Source: Oleiphilus sp.
Lineage (GTDB): Bacteria > Pseudomonadota > Gammaproteobacteria > Pseudomonadales > Oleiphilaceae
Assembly: GCA_006212045.1 (NCBI GenBank)
Contig: PZPK01000006.1
Location: forward strand, 1 to 64,000
Direction: 5' to 3'
DNA: 64,000 nt
Shown here: positions 9,801-17,384 of the stretch, one piece after another
How the letters are laid out: each line of letters begins with the position of its first letter
How positions within the stretch are numbered: the first letter of the stretch is position 1
The notes under the pieces: model-generated
What the model saw: only the letters and a program-made list of their open reading frames with translations
What the model was told of the DNA's origin: nothing
Databases searched by the model: none
Translations under genes and position numbers: made by a program

Positions 9801-11823
9801 GGCTCTGGATGGCGATTCCGATGGCATTATTGATGCATTTGACGCCGATGCCACAGGCCGGCCGGATACCAACAATGATGGCATCGATGATCTGGTCACG
9901 GCGCGCGACAGTGATGGTGATGGCGTGCCGAATTACCGTGATCTGGACAGCGACAACGACTCCCTGCCAGACGTATTGGAAGCGGCTGGCGCGGATACCA
10001 CGCCCGAGGATGCCATTATCGATAATCCCTCCAGCAATCAGGGCACGTTGGCCAGTCCGACTGATACGGATGCCGATGGTCTGGCCGACTATCTGGATAT
10101 TGAAAGCAGCAACGCGCTTAACAATCTGATCGGGCCATTTGATATTGCCGCCAACAGCGATGCCGCAACACTCGACACCAACAATAACGGTGTGGTGGAT
10201 GCGACGACCGATACCGACCAGGACGGCATTGTAGACCTTGTGGACGAATCCAGATTCCGCTTTGGCTCATTGGTGGATCCCGATCAGGATGGCCTGGATA
10301 ACAAGGATGATCTGGATGATGACAACGACGGTATCCCGGACATCTATGAAAGCAGCGGCACCGTTGATACCGATGGCGACACCTGGGCCGACACCGAGGA
10401 TCTTGATAGTGACAATGACGGCCTCACTGACCTTCGGGAAAGCGGCGCAATGGTCACTGACAGTGATAACGATGGTCTTATCGACGGTCTCATCGACAGC
10501 AATACCGATGGTCTGGACGATGCTGTCGACGCGACCAGACGACCACGCAATTCCGACAGCGATGCGCGTGCGGACTTTCGGGATCTCGACGCCGATGGCG
10601 ACGATCTGTTTGACCTGCACGAAGCCCGGGCACCGGGCACCTCTCTGACGGGCATCGACGATGACAACGACGGCCGTGTGGACGGTACGGTCATCTGGCT
10701 GGGCCGCCCCGCAACCCTGTTCGGCGCGGTGGATTCGGATGCCGACGGGGACGCGGATTATATTGATCCGGATTCTGATAATGATGGCTATGATGACGGT
10801 CAGGAAGACGGCGACTTCAATAATGACGGCATCAACGACCGCATTCAGCAGGCCGGTGACAAGCTCGAAACCTCCTTGCAAGGCGCGGGATCTGTCGATT
10901 TATGGTCAATACTCGGGCTCGTGGCGTTGGTCGGGATAGCCCGACTCAGACGGCGAAAAATTCAAATGTCCGGATGTCAGGGACTCTTATTGCTCGCGCT
11001 GGTTTTTCTGGGCACCCCTGAAGTAGCCAATGCTGAAAGCGCAAGCTGCGCGGGCATTCACGGCCCGGTGACCCCCCTTGCAACTGCACCCGGGCGCGAT
11101 TTTAGAAGCTGTGTTTACGCCAGTTTTGGGCTGGCTCTGAGCAAACTGGAGCCCGAAGGCAGCAACAGTGGCTGGACCGTCGATGATGCCAACAGCTTCG
11201 CTTACTCAGCCAGTCTCGGTTGGCACATGACGCCACGCACCTTTGTTGAACTGGGTTACGCGTATCTGGGCGAAGCCGGTCTGGGAAATGCCAGTCCGGT
11301 ATTGAATAACGAGGTCGACGCTCGCCTCGAATATACAGCCCCCTTTCTGATGCTCGGCTACTATTTTCGTGACCAGGCAGAACCCTTGAATGCCTTTATC
11401 AAACTGGGGGTAGCACAAACCAAAAGCAACGCGAATGATGCCCGAATCGCGCTTGAAGAAAAGTCTGGCACCCTGTTCGCTTTTGGTGCCGGGCTGCACT
11501 ATCGCTACCAGGACAGCCCATGGTTTACCAATGTCGAATATCACAGCTACGCCAAGGATGCAGCGAGTTTCGGAGTCACCTTCGGGCGGTATTTCGGGTT
11601 TGCACAGACACCTGATCAACAGATACTCTCCAACAAAAAACGGCTTGAGCAGTTCTACAGCCAACCTGTTGAAGTCGATAAGGCAAATGCGGATGACGAT
11701 GGTGACGGGGTTCTCAACGAATACGACATGTGCCCGGATACCATCCGGGCTGCCAAGGTCGACGCCCTGGGATGTTGCGACGAAAGTACTGGCTGCACCA
11801 ATCTGTTCAGGGACGAGGAATAG
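6829..11823 (+). CDS. Giant Ig-like/thrombospondin-3 surface protein fused in frame to an outer-membrane beta-barrel
   Basis: This 1664-residue protein reads as two exported proteins in one frame. Residues 1-38 form a signal peptide ending VLQAG. Residues ~285-585 hold three invasin-type Ig-like repeats, each of about 100 residues (NGTDTATITLQ, NGSDTTTITVQ, DAVTQSTINIQ). Two further Ig-like segments run to ~780. Residues ~785-1345 are a long run of thrombospondin type-3, Asp-rich, calcium-binding repeats (DTDGDGIPDLEE type). Residues 1352-1379 (GAGSVDLWSILGL...RLRRRK) look like a GlyGly-CTERM-type sorting tail. Directly after it, residues 1380-1404 look like a second signal peptide, followed by an eight-strand-like OmpA beta-barrel. 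The end carries another type-3 motif (DDDGDGVLNEYDMCPD) but no OmpA peptidoglycan domain. The start has AGAGGTAGG upstream. The stop overlaps the convergent neighbour by 17 bases. A surface, adhesion or matrix role is inferred. Confidence 0.85.
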   Translation: MQSFPQFSKLQHPLSVFALLMKVLFTSLLLFQASVLQAGDTYFTDDDNENNGGLNFPDNDMDVSVNNTDGIHPIDFDIDVTGALPSSSATLIIEAFDIDEEAGENDQVFFNSSLIGSLSGRDGTVSHSVFALDISDVLAGRNLVQVSVAPGPLLLYSGQLLIDNGDEIHADLTTADITDYNISGNTATLDVSFAFDINSTGDFQVEFNLIDADGNNIWLSSEDISATAGDTITRTYNPTYVITEASGVYQAQVLVFYDDGGFYDAQDVQLLDFNHVQNVGPNLEATAANSQITANVTNIVANGTDTATITLQGVDVGGTNTNVSGQPVTLLTNAGSISATTDQLNGTYTAVLTAPTSTGTAILSATIDGDPVVDTATVNFIAGPASETTSTLSVGSTSMTANGSDTTTITVQTRDSNNNALSAGGDLVIFATDAGTLSNQTDLGDGRYQATLTAPTSTGSANISATLNGQPMTDTEVVTYVPGPANAANSSISATLTNLVADAVTQSTINIQAIDANGNNLTTGGDAIVLTTSAGTLSSVTNNNNGSYSVVLTSSGSAQTALVTGTLNGVAMADSVTVNLVERPTVNAQISNSGVPTITGTVNLFAGASLSVQVNGRLYTDGDGNLASAGSTWTLSIPPVFALSDGIYSVTAMVIDTAAQLSADTTSSELTIDLTTPTLSFDALAGPDSFSTSAYTVSGDCSEPGALIDLTITDRAFATFSANALPCSDDGSGNGRFSQSFNLSTLRDGTLTIDGDITDVAGNQSTTSISVDKDACSPVESLSVCDVDLDGLSNSTERALGLSPFQEDTDGDGIPDLEEVGPDSDAPRDSDADGTIDALDLDSDNDLITDSVEAGATPTSPRDSDNDGVPDYRDFDSDGDHVPDSIEFAVTDEDPDSDGLPTYLDLDSDGDGLPDALENGITLHTDSDNDQIDDGFDIDLASPSDSDDNRLDGILDDIALRDTDGDGNPDFVDIDSDDDGIRDTLESDLNPALDGDSDGIIDAFDADATGRPDTNNDGIDDLVTARDSDGDGVPNYRDLDSDNDSLPDVLEAAGADTTPEDAIIDNPSSNQGTLASPTDTDADGLADYLDIESSNALNNLIGPFDIAANSDAATLDTNNNGVVDATTDTDQDGIVDLVDESRFRFGSLVDPDQDGLDNKDDLDDDNDGIPDIYESSGTVDTDGDTWADTEDLDSDNDGLTDLRESGAMVTDSDNDGLIDGLIDSNTDGLDDAVDATRRPRNSDSDARADFRDLDADGDDLFDLHEARAPGTSLTGIDDDNDGRVDGTVIWLGRPATLFGAVDSDADGDADYIDPDSDNDGYDDGQEDGDFNNDGINDRIQQAGDKLETSLQGAGSVDLWSILGLVALVGIARLRRRKIQMSGCQGLLLLALVFLGTPEVANAESASCAGIHGPVTPLATAPGRDFRSCVYASFGLALSKLEPEGSNSGWTVDDANSFAYSASLGWHMTPRTFVELGYAYLGEAGLGNASPVLNNEVDARLEYTAPFLMLGYYFRDQAEPLNAFIKLGVAQTKSNANDARIALEEKSGTLFAFGAGLHYRYQDSPWFTNVEYHSYAKDAASFGVTFGRYFGFAQTPDQQILSNKKRLEQFYSQPVEVDKANADDDGDGVLNEYDMCPDTIRAAKVDALGCCDESTGCTNLFRDEE
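10966..11823 (+). other. Possible second gene or processed product: signal peptide plus beta-barrel, inside the giant ORF
   Basis: An in-frame ATG at 10966 begins MSGCQGLLLLALVFL and ends in ANAES, a credible signal peptide. It is followed by about 260 residues with alternating beta-strands (YASFGLALS, SLGWHMTPRTFVELGYAYLG, FLMLGYYF, GLHYRYQ, FTNVEYHSY) like an outer-membrane beta-barrel. There is no good ribosome-binding site before this ATG and no stop codon in front of it. It is therefore either a fused domain, a product of translation restart, or the remains of an adjacent gene whose separating stop codon was lost. Confidence 0.5.
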
Positions 11824-12610
11824 CGCCTGAAGACCCCATGTAACGCTCAAAAATCTCCATATATCGACCGTCGATCATGACGTTCATCAGGGCCTCGTCA
11901 AAAAGCGGTACCAGTGGCTCCAATTCCTTCTTGCGGGCAAAGACGAAGTAAGCAGGTGTCGCACTCAAACTTGGTTTCACTGGCTGGAAAGCGCCGGGAA
12001 AATGTTGTTTGGTCAGGTAGCGCCCGACATGCAGATTGGTCAGCACCGCATCGACCCGGTCAAGCTGAAGCATCTCGAACCCCTGTCGGGTCGAGTTCAG
12101 TTCCACCAGTTCCACACGCTTTTCCTTCACTGCCAGTTCCAGTTCCGGGGTTGTCTTAAACCCGCGATTGACTGCGATGCTCCATTGATTAATTTGATCC
12201 AGAGGCGCATATGCGGGCGAGTTTTTGCCTACGAACAAAGTGTAGGCCGTAATATGCAGAGGCACATGCGTAAAATGCATGTAGGCCTCACGATCCAGTG
12301 TCCTGAAGTAAGCCGCAACACAATCAACCTTGCCCTTTTTGAGCTCATGTTCGAGTCGTTTCCAGGGCATGAGTCTAAAGTTCACCGTGATTCCCAGTTC
12401 TCTACCCACCAGCTGGACGATTTCGACATCGACCCCCACAATCTCATCCCCTCTATCGATCACATAAGGTTCGAAAGCGGTGCTATAACATGTGAGCTGT
12501 CGCGGCAGATCAGCCGCGTGAATATTCGCAGACAGCAACCACAAACACGCCACGAAGCCACCGAAGATAACGGAACGCCTTTCGTGTCTGTGCTTCAAGC
12601 ATCGCAACAT
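11807..12610 (-). CDS. Periplasmic solute-binding protein (SBP_bac_3 type), orphan
   Basis: A 267-residue protein with a cleavable signal peptide (ending ANIHAAD) and the two-lobe family-3 solute-binding fold. LTCYSTAFEPYVIDRGDEIVGVDVEIVQ is the usual first-lobe start, and VDCVAAYFRTLDREAYMHFTHV is the typical ligand-pocket region. Such proteins bind amino acids or similar small ligands in the periplasm. No ABC permease, ATPase or sensor domain is encoded nearby, so the ligand and partner are unknown. ATG at 12610 has an AGGA site 9 bases upstream. Its end overlaps the convergent surface-protein gene. A second protein of the same general class is at 38026-38889. Confidence 0.85.
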   Translation of the reverse strand: MLRCLKHRHERRSVIFGGFVACLWLLSANIHAADLPRQLTCYSTAFEPYVIDRGDEIVGVDVEIVQLVGRELGITVNFRLMPWKRLEHELKKGKVDCVAAYFRTLDREAYMHFTHVPLHITAYTLFVGKNSPAYAPLDQINQWSIAVNRGFKTTPELELAVKEKRVELVELNSTRQGFEMLQLDRVDAVLTNLHVGRYLTKQHFPGAFQPVKPSLSATPAYFVFARKKELEPLVPLFDEALMNVMIDGRYMEIFERYMGSSGAIPRP

Positions 12611-12896
12611 GGCTACCAGTCCTGTGAGCTGTTCCGTTTACCTGTGTGTGATCAAACAACTTCGCTGCCTCAGTCCCACACCATCCCAAGGCCCCTGCAT
12701 GTCCGGGTAACGATTCAAGGGCATCAGGAAGGTATCCGGATGCCTGTCTTGAATGTTTTACGAAATCAAGGCAATTTTAGACCACTATCACCCGTTTTAC
12801 AGGGCGAATGGCGATTCCACGCATCCAGGTTGCGTGAACAGCTTTCGTCACTCCACCATCAAGCAGGCCGAAATGCGAGGGTTCATCCTCCCGGTT

Positions 12897-13385
12897 TCAG
12901 GCATCAGACTCCGTTTTCTCCAGGGCATACTGGATCTGTTCGTGAGAAAAACCTCGAGCACCTAGAAAGCGCATCTGACGCCCCTGCTCTTTTTGGTTCA
13001 CCGGTTTGTCGAGAGAAAAACGACGTTCACGGACGGACGCGGCCAGCGCAAACCAGTCCGGTTCATTCTGCGCTATCGCCTGTTCGGCAAGTTGCCGCTC
13101 CACCCCCTTGTGTTGTAACTCCTGTCTGATTCGCAATGGCCCATGCCCCTTCGCGATGCGACTTCTAACCAGCATATCGGCAAAACGCTCGTCACTGAGG
13201 TATCCGGCGTCTACCATTTCCGTTACGGCCTCGGCAATCTGGTCTGCATAGCCAAGACGATCCGCCAGCGGCTTCAGTTTCTGGGCCATTTCCACGCACG
13301 AGTGCTCGCGACGCACCAACAGTGCCATACCCTTTTGCACCAGTTTCCGAAGCGCTTCGGAAGGGGTGATATCTGTCTGGGACAT
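12897..13385 (-). CDS. recX: RecX family regulatory protein
   Basis: 162 residues with the three-helix RecX repeats: SEALRKLVQKGMALLVRREHS, the central AGYLSDERFADMLVRSRIAKGHGPLRIRQEL signature, and the C-terminal KEQGRQMRFLGARGFSHEQI. RecX binds RecA and modulates its filament and recombinase activity in the cytoplasm. In most gammaproteobacteria recX directly follows recA; here recA is absent from both sides. ATG at 13385 gives the usual length; an extension to 13499 is in frame but not family-like. The ribosome-binding site before 13385 is weak. Confidence 0.92.
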   Translation of the reverse strand: MSQTDITPSEALRKLVQKGMALLVRREHSCVEMAQKLKPLADRLGYADQIAEAVTEMVDAGYLSDERFADMLVRSRIAKGHGPLRIRQELQHKGVERQLAEQAIAQNEPDWFALAASVRERRFSLDKPVNQKEQGRQMRFLGARGFSHEQIQYALEKTESDA

Positions 13386-13694
13386 AAATCGTAATTCACA
13401 CCTTGCAGGCCAATGGGACGAGAGATGATACATGCATGATAACCCGATTGCAGAATTCAGCACCAATACAGGCTCCGGCTGCAAAAACACTTTGCCCATG
13501 CGCGCTTTCGTAGTTAAATATGGCCTCCTGAAACGGGTTCAATACGCTCGTTTCACATGCTTCACCCGGGTGCCCCGGGTGTATCGACTGATCTTCGTTT
13601 ACTCCGGATTGAAAACCTTGGGGTACAGCACGCCATGATTGCGTGCAGATGCACAAGACGAGATCTTTAATGCCAACATCAAGTGGAACCACGC
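13386..13694. other. Intergenic region between recX and the DUF349 gene
   Basis: About 310 bases between divergent genes. It includes the local palindrome CACCCGGGTG followed by a partial copy, near 13563-13582. A 68-codon plus-strand open frame (13432-13638) has no recognisable product and no ribosome-binding site. Promoters for both genes are expected here but were not located with confidence. Confidence 0.4.
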
Positions 13695-16532
13695 ATGTCT
13701 ACCTTTCTGTCAAAGCTGTTCAAGCCCAAGTGGCAAAGTAAAAACAAATCTGTTCGCATTGAAGCGATTGCCACGCTCGACCCCCATCAGACCGAAGACC
13801 AGAAAATTCTTACTACGCTGGCCAAGAATGACCCGGCCCATGAGGTCCGGCTGCTAGCCATTCCGAAAATCAATGACACAGAGGCGCTGATCGCCTTGCA
13901 TGGAACGCTGCAAAGCGATGAGGAAGAAAAACTGAAGCAGGCGATTGAAGAACGTTTATACGCGCTCGCCGACAGTCAATCCCTTAGCCTGTTCGATCTG
14001 ATTATCGACCAGCAATTATTGACGGAAATGATCATCAGCGCGACGAATCCAGACGCTTTTATCAATGGCCTCGCGCGCCTGGAAGACCCGCAGGTTTTAC
14101 TGCAGATTGCCACTCGTGGCAAAACCAGTCGCATCAGGCAGGCCGCTGCCGAGTTGTTGGAAAGTGAAGAAGAACTGAAAACGCTGACCAACGCCATGAA
14201 GTCCAAAGACAAGCGGGTATACCAGATTGCCAAGACCAAGCTGGACGCCATCCGGCGCTTGCTAAAACAGCAGGATGCACAACAGGCTCAACTGACAGAT
14301 CTGCTTCGTGACGTCGAAGAACACGCCCATACCGAGAACACCCAGTTATACCGCTCAAAATTTGAAGCCTTGCAGATCAAATGGCGGGAACTGCAAAACG
14401 CAGCGGATGAAGCCCAGCAGAAACGCTATGAAGATGCCCGCTCGGTATGCAGCTTGCGCATCGAAACCCTGGAAAACGAGGCCCGTAAAGCGGCCGAGGC
14501 GGAACTGCTCGAACAGGCTGGCGGAAACGAACAGGCAGCAACGCTGATGACATTGGAGGAAACCCTGAACCGTCTGCGCGAGACTCCGGCCTCGCCGCGC
14601 GAAAGTGCCTCTCTGGATGCCATTGTCAAAACACAGGAAACCCGCTGGCTGGAAGCGACCCGCCATAGCAAGGTTGATAAAACTCAGGCCAGACATTATC
14701 AGGTACTGATGGGGGAACTGCGCATGTATCTCACAGCCCTGCGTGAGTTATCGGAACATGATGAATCCGTTTCTCTGCTGACCAGGGAAATTGAGGCTCA
14801 GGCAGATCAGCCCGCAGCGGTTGCCAGCAACAGCAAATCACTGAACCAGACACTGGACAAGATCAATTGGCCAGACAGTTTCGCCAAACCGGACACGCTG
14901 CGACAGGCAGAAAAAGCACTCGGACTGTCCCGCAATATCAAGCAACAGCAGATGCGAAACAATGAAGAGATTCAGGAAAGTGTCCAGCAGCTGATCGAAC
15001 AGCTCGATGCCAGTCTGGAAGACCGGCAGATCAAGAAATCCGCGGCCAAACTGAAGGAAATTCAGAGCCTGATGAGCCAGCTGAATGTCAGACATGGAGA
15101 AAAATTCCACAATCAGCTGAATCTGCGTATCAAGCAACTGAATGAGTTAAGGGATTGGCAGGGTTTTGCTTCCACTCCCCGGCAGCAGGAGCTGTGCGAA
15201 CTGATGGAGCGCTTGAGCGAACAAACCATGCCGCCGCAGGACAAGGCCAAAAAGATCAAGGCAATGCAGAATGAGTGGAAGTCGCTCGGCGGCGCTTCTG
15301 ACGAGCAACTATGGCTGCGTTTTAAAGCTGCATCCGATCTCGCTTACGAGCCCTGCAAAGCTTACTTCGAAGCCCAGTCAGCGCTGAAAGAAAAGAACCT
15401 GAAACGACGTGAAACACTGATCACCCAGCTAGAGCAATTTATTGCTGAAAACGACTGGGAGCATGCTGACTGGAAAGCCGCAGACCAGATTAACCGGAAA
15501 GCCCGTGAAGAGTGGCGTGCTGCTTTTCCGGTGGACCACAAACAGAACCGTCCTCTGCAAAAAACCTTCAATCGTCTGCTCGCGCAACTGGACGAGCATT
15601 TGAGTGAGGAACGGCAACGCAACCTGGCACTCAAGCAAAATGTGGTCGAACGTGCCGAAGCCCTGGCCGAGCAAGAGGACCTGCCACAAGCGATCAATAC
15701 CGCCAAAGCCTTACAAAAGGAATGGCAAAACATCGGGATTACGGAGCATAAAAAGGATCGCGCACTCTGGAAAGCGTTTCGGGCCGCATGTGATGCCGTT
15801 TTTGCCCGTCGGGACCAGGAGCGTTCGGTACGCAAGGAAGAAGCCGATCAGGCCATTGAGGAAGCGCGCGCTTTGATCGCAGAGATCCGCGCCTTGACTG
15901 AAACGCAAGACCAGCCATCGGTTGATACCCTGAAACAGGCGTTGGATCAATTCAGAAAACAAAACAAACAGTTAGGGCCTCTGCCAAAAGAGTCGTTGGA
16001 AAAGCACCAGAAAGACTTTGAGGCCGGGATAAAACAGATTAAAGCAGCGATATCCAAGCAAAAAAATGTGGCTCGCTATCAGCAATGGCAGGAAGTCCAG
16101 CGGAAAGCCAGTATTGTGCGGAAGCGCTATATCGACGGTCAGAGTGAAACGGATGATCAGTTGGAGCAGGATTTCAGTTCTCGGGTAACGCTCGATGAAG
16201 AACTTGAAAACAGGCTCAGGAACACCTGGATTTCAGTCAAGGCTGGCGCATTGAAAGACAGCCAGCGGATAGGCACGGAACAGGCCAGAGAGCAATGTAT
16301 TCGATGCGAAATAGCCAGCGGAATTGAGTCACCCGAGGCCGACCGGGAGCTGCGGATGCAACTGCAGGTCACGCGTTTGTCTGAAGGCATGTCCGGCAGC
16401 GGGCATCAGAGTCGGGAAGAACAACTGACTGGTCTGCTGCAGGAATGGTATGGCTGTGTTGGCCTGGCGGAGGACGAGCAAGCACGATTCGACGCGCGTA
16501 TCGAAGCCTGTGTAAACACGCTGTTTGGCTAA
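13695..16532 (+). CDS. DUF349 repeat-containing coiled-coil protein
   Basis: About 945 residues, strongly charged and largely helical. It begins MSTFLSKLFKPKWQSKNKSVRI, the characteristic start of large gammaproteobacterial DUF349 proteins. Residues ~20-180 resemble HEAT-like helices. The rest is coiled coil with recurring DUF349 units, seen as W-K-x-(L/I)-G or W-R-x-(A/I)-F blocks such as EWKSLGGASDEQLWLRFKAA, EWRAAFPVDHKQNRPL and EWQNIGITEHKKDRALWKAF. No signal peptide or membrane segment is present. The function of the family is not established. The ATG at 13695 is preceded by GTGGA at a good distance; a GTG at 13683 is the alternative. The gene is convergent with the nitrilase gene. Confidence 0.85.
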   Translation: MSTFLSKLFKPKWQSKNKSVRIEAIATLDPHQTEDQKILTTLAKNDPAHEVRLLAIPKINDTEALIALHGTLQSDEEEKLKQAIEERLYALADSQSLSLFDLIIDQQLLTEMIISATNPDAFINGLARLEDPQVLLQIATRGKTSRIRQAAAELLESEEELKTLTNAMKSKDKRVYQIAKTKLDAIRRLLKQQDAQQAQLTDLLRDVEEHAHTENTQLYRSKFEALQIKWRELQNAADEAQQKRYEDARSVCSLRIETLENEARKAAEAELLEQAGGNEQAATLMTLEETLNRLRETPASPRESASLDAIVKTQETRWLEATRHSKVDKTQARHYQVLMGELRMYLTALRELSEHDESVSLLTREIEAQADQPAAVASNSKSLNQTLDKINWPDSFAKPDTLRQAEKALGLSRNIKQQQMRNNEEIQESVQQLIEQLDASLEDRQIKKSAAKLKEIQSLMSQLNVRHGEKFHNQLNLRIKQLNELRDWQGFASTPRQQELCELMERLSEQTMPPQDKAKKIKAMQNEWKSLGGASDEQLWLRFKAASDLAYEPCKAYFEAQSALKEKNLKRRETLITQLEQFIAENDWEHADWKAADQINRKAREEWRAAFPVDHKQNRPLQKTFNRLLAQLDEHLSEERQRNLALKQNVVERAEALAEQEDLPQAINTAKALQKEWQNIGITEHKKDRALWKAFRAACDAVFARRDQERSVRKEEADQAIEEARALIAEIRALTETQDQPSVDTLKQALDQFRKQNKQLGPLPKESLEKHQKDFEAGIKQIKAAISKQKNVARYQQWQEVQRKASIVRKRYIDGQSETDDQLEQDFSSRVTLDEELENRLRNTWISVKAGALKDSQRIGTEQAREQCIRCEIASGIESPEADRELRMQLQVTRLSEGMSGSGHQSREEQLTGLLQEWYGCVGLAEDEQARFDARIEACVNTLFG

Positions 16533-16544
16533 CAGGACAGGCCG

Positions 16545-17366
16545 CTAAAAGCGCCTTTTGTGCGATTGCATGGGGATTGCTTTGCGGATTTCGGCCAGAT
16601 ACTGCAGGTCCAGTTCGGCATGGCAGAATCCGGGCGTGTCATCGCACTCGGCTAGGATCTTGCCCCAAGGATCAACAATCATGCTGTGGCCCCATGTTTC
16701 CCGGCCCTTACCGTGGTCGCCGCATTGATTGGCCGCCAGCAGATAACACTGGGTTTCGATCGCACGCGCGCGTAGCAGCACTTCCCAGTGTGCCCGTCCG
16801 GTCACCGCCGTGAATGCGGATGGCACGGTGATCAGCTGCGCGCCCCTTTCCACAAGCGCCTGGTATAGATTCCCAAAACGCAGGTCATAGCAGATACTCA
16901 GGCCCAGCCGTGCTCCATGGACCTCCGTGACCACGGCTTCACGGCCCGACAGATAGGTATCAGACTCGCGGTAACGGCCATGACCATCTGCCACATCGAC
17001 ATCAAACAGATGGCACTTGTCGTAACTTGCCTGTACCTGACCCTGTGGACCGATGACCAGACTTCGGCTGAAATAACGCGCGGCATCCTGCTCACTTTGA
17101 TGCGCGATGGAACCAGCCACGATGGTCACTGCATGTGCCTTGGCAAAGGCCTTCAAGTCGTTCAGAAGTGCATCCAAAAACGCACTTAAGCGGCTCAAAC
17201 CAGAATGCCCAAAACACAGGAAATTCTCGGGTAGGACCAGCAAGTCACAGCCCTGCGAAACGGCGTCCGACATTAAAGTCTGCGCCTGACGCATATTCTC
17301 ACGGCAGTCGTGCTGACTGTTCATCTGAATCAGTGCTGCCGTGATGTGTTGTCCTGATGTCGACAT
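16545..17366 (-). CDS. Nitrilase-superfamily carbon-nitrogen hydrolase (Nit1/omega-amidase-like)
   Basis: 273 residues with the full catalytic triad of the nitrilase superfamily: E47 in LLVLPENF, K117 in YDKCHLFD and C159 in LSICYDLRF. The DVDVADGHGRYRESDTY loop and LGLSICYDLRFGNLYQ segment match the Nit1/YbeM branch, which hydrolyses amides such as deaminated glutathione. That substrate is inferred, not shown. The enzyme is cytoplasmic. The gene lies 18 bases after yhdP and ends the mreC-mreD-maf-rng-yhdP block, its usual place in Pseudomonas relatives. Confidence 0.92.
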   Translation of the reverse strand: MSTSGQHITAALIQMNSQHDCRENMRQAQTLMSDAVSQGCDLLVLPENFLCFGHSGLSRLSAFLDALLNDLKAFAKAHAVTIVAGSIAHQSEQDAARYFSRSLVIGPQGQVQASYDKCHLFDVDVADGHGRYRESDTYLSGREAVVTEVHGARLGLSICYDLRFGNLYQALVERGAQLITVPSAFTAVTGRAHWEVLLRARAIETQCYLLAANQCGDHGKGRETWGHSMIVDPWGKILAECDDTPGFCHAELDLQYLAEIRKAIPMQSHKRRF

Positions 17367-17384
17367 AGGCGCTTGTCCCTGATC

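Noticed and set aside
10267-10881. Long minus-strand frame (and several plus-strand ones) inside the thrombospondin repeat tract
   Set aside because: They arise from the regular Asp/Gly codon pattern of the real gene on the plus strand.
13432-13638. 68-codon plus-strand frame between recX and the DUF349 gene
   Set aside because: No ribosome site, no recognisable product, and it would lie in the promoter region.
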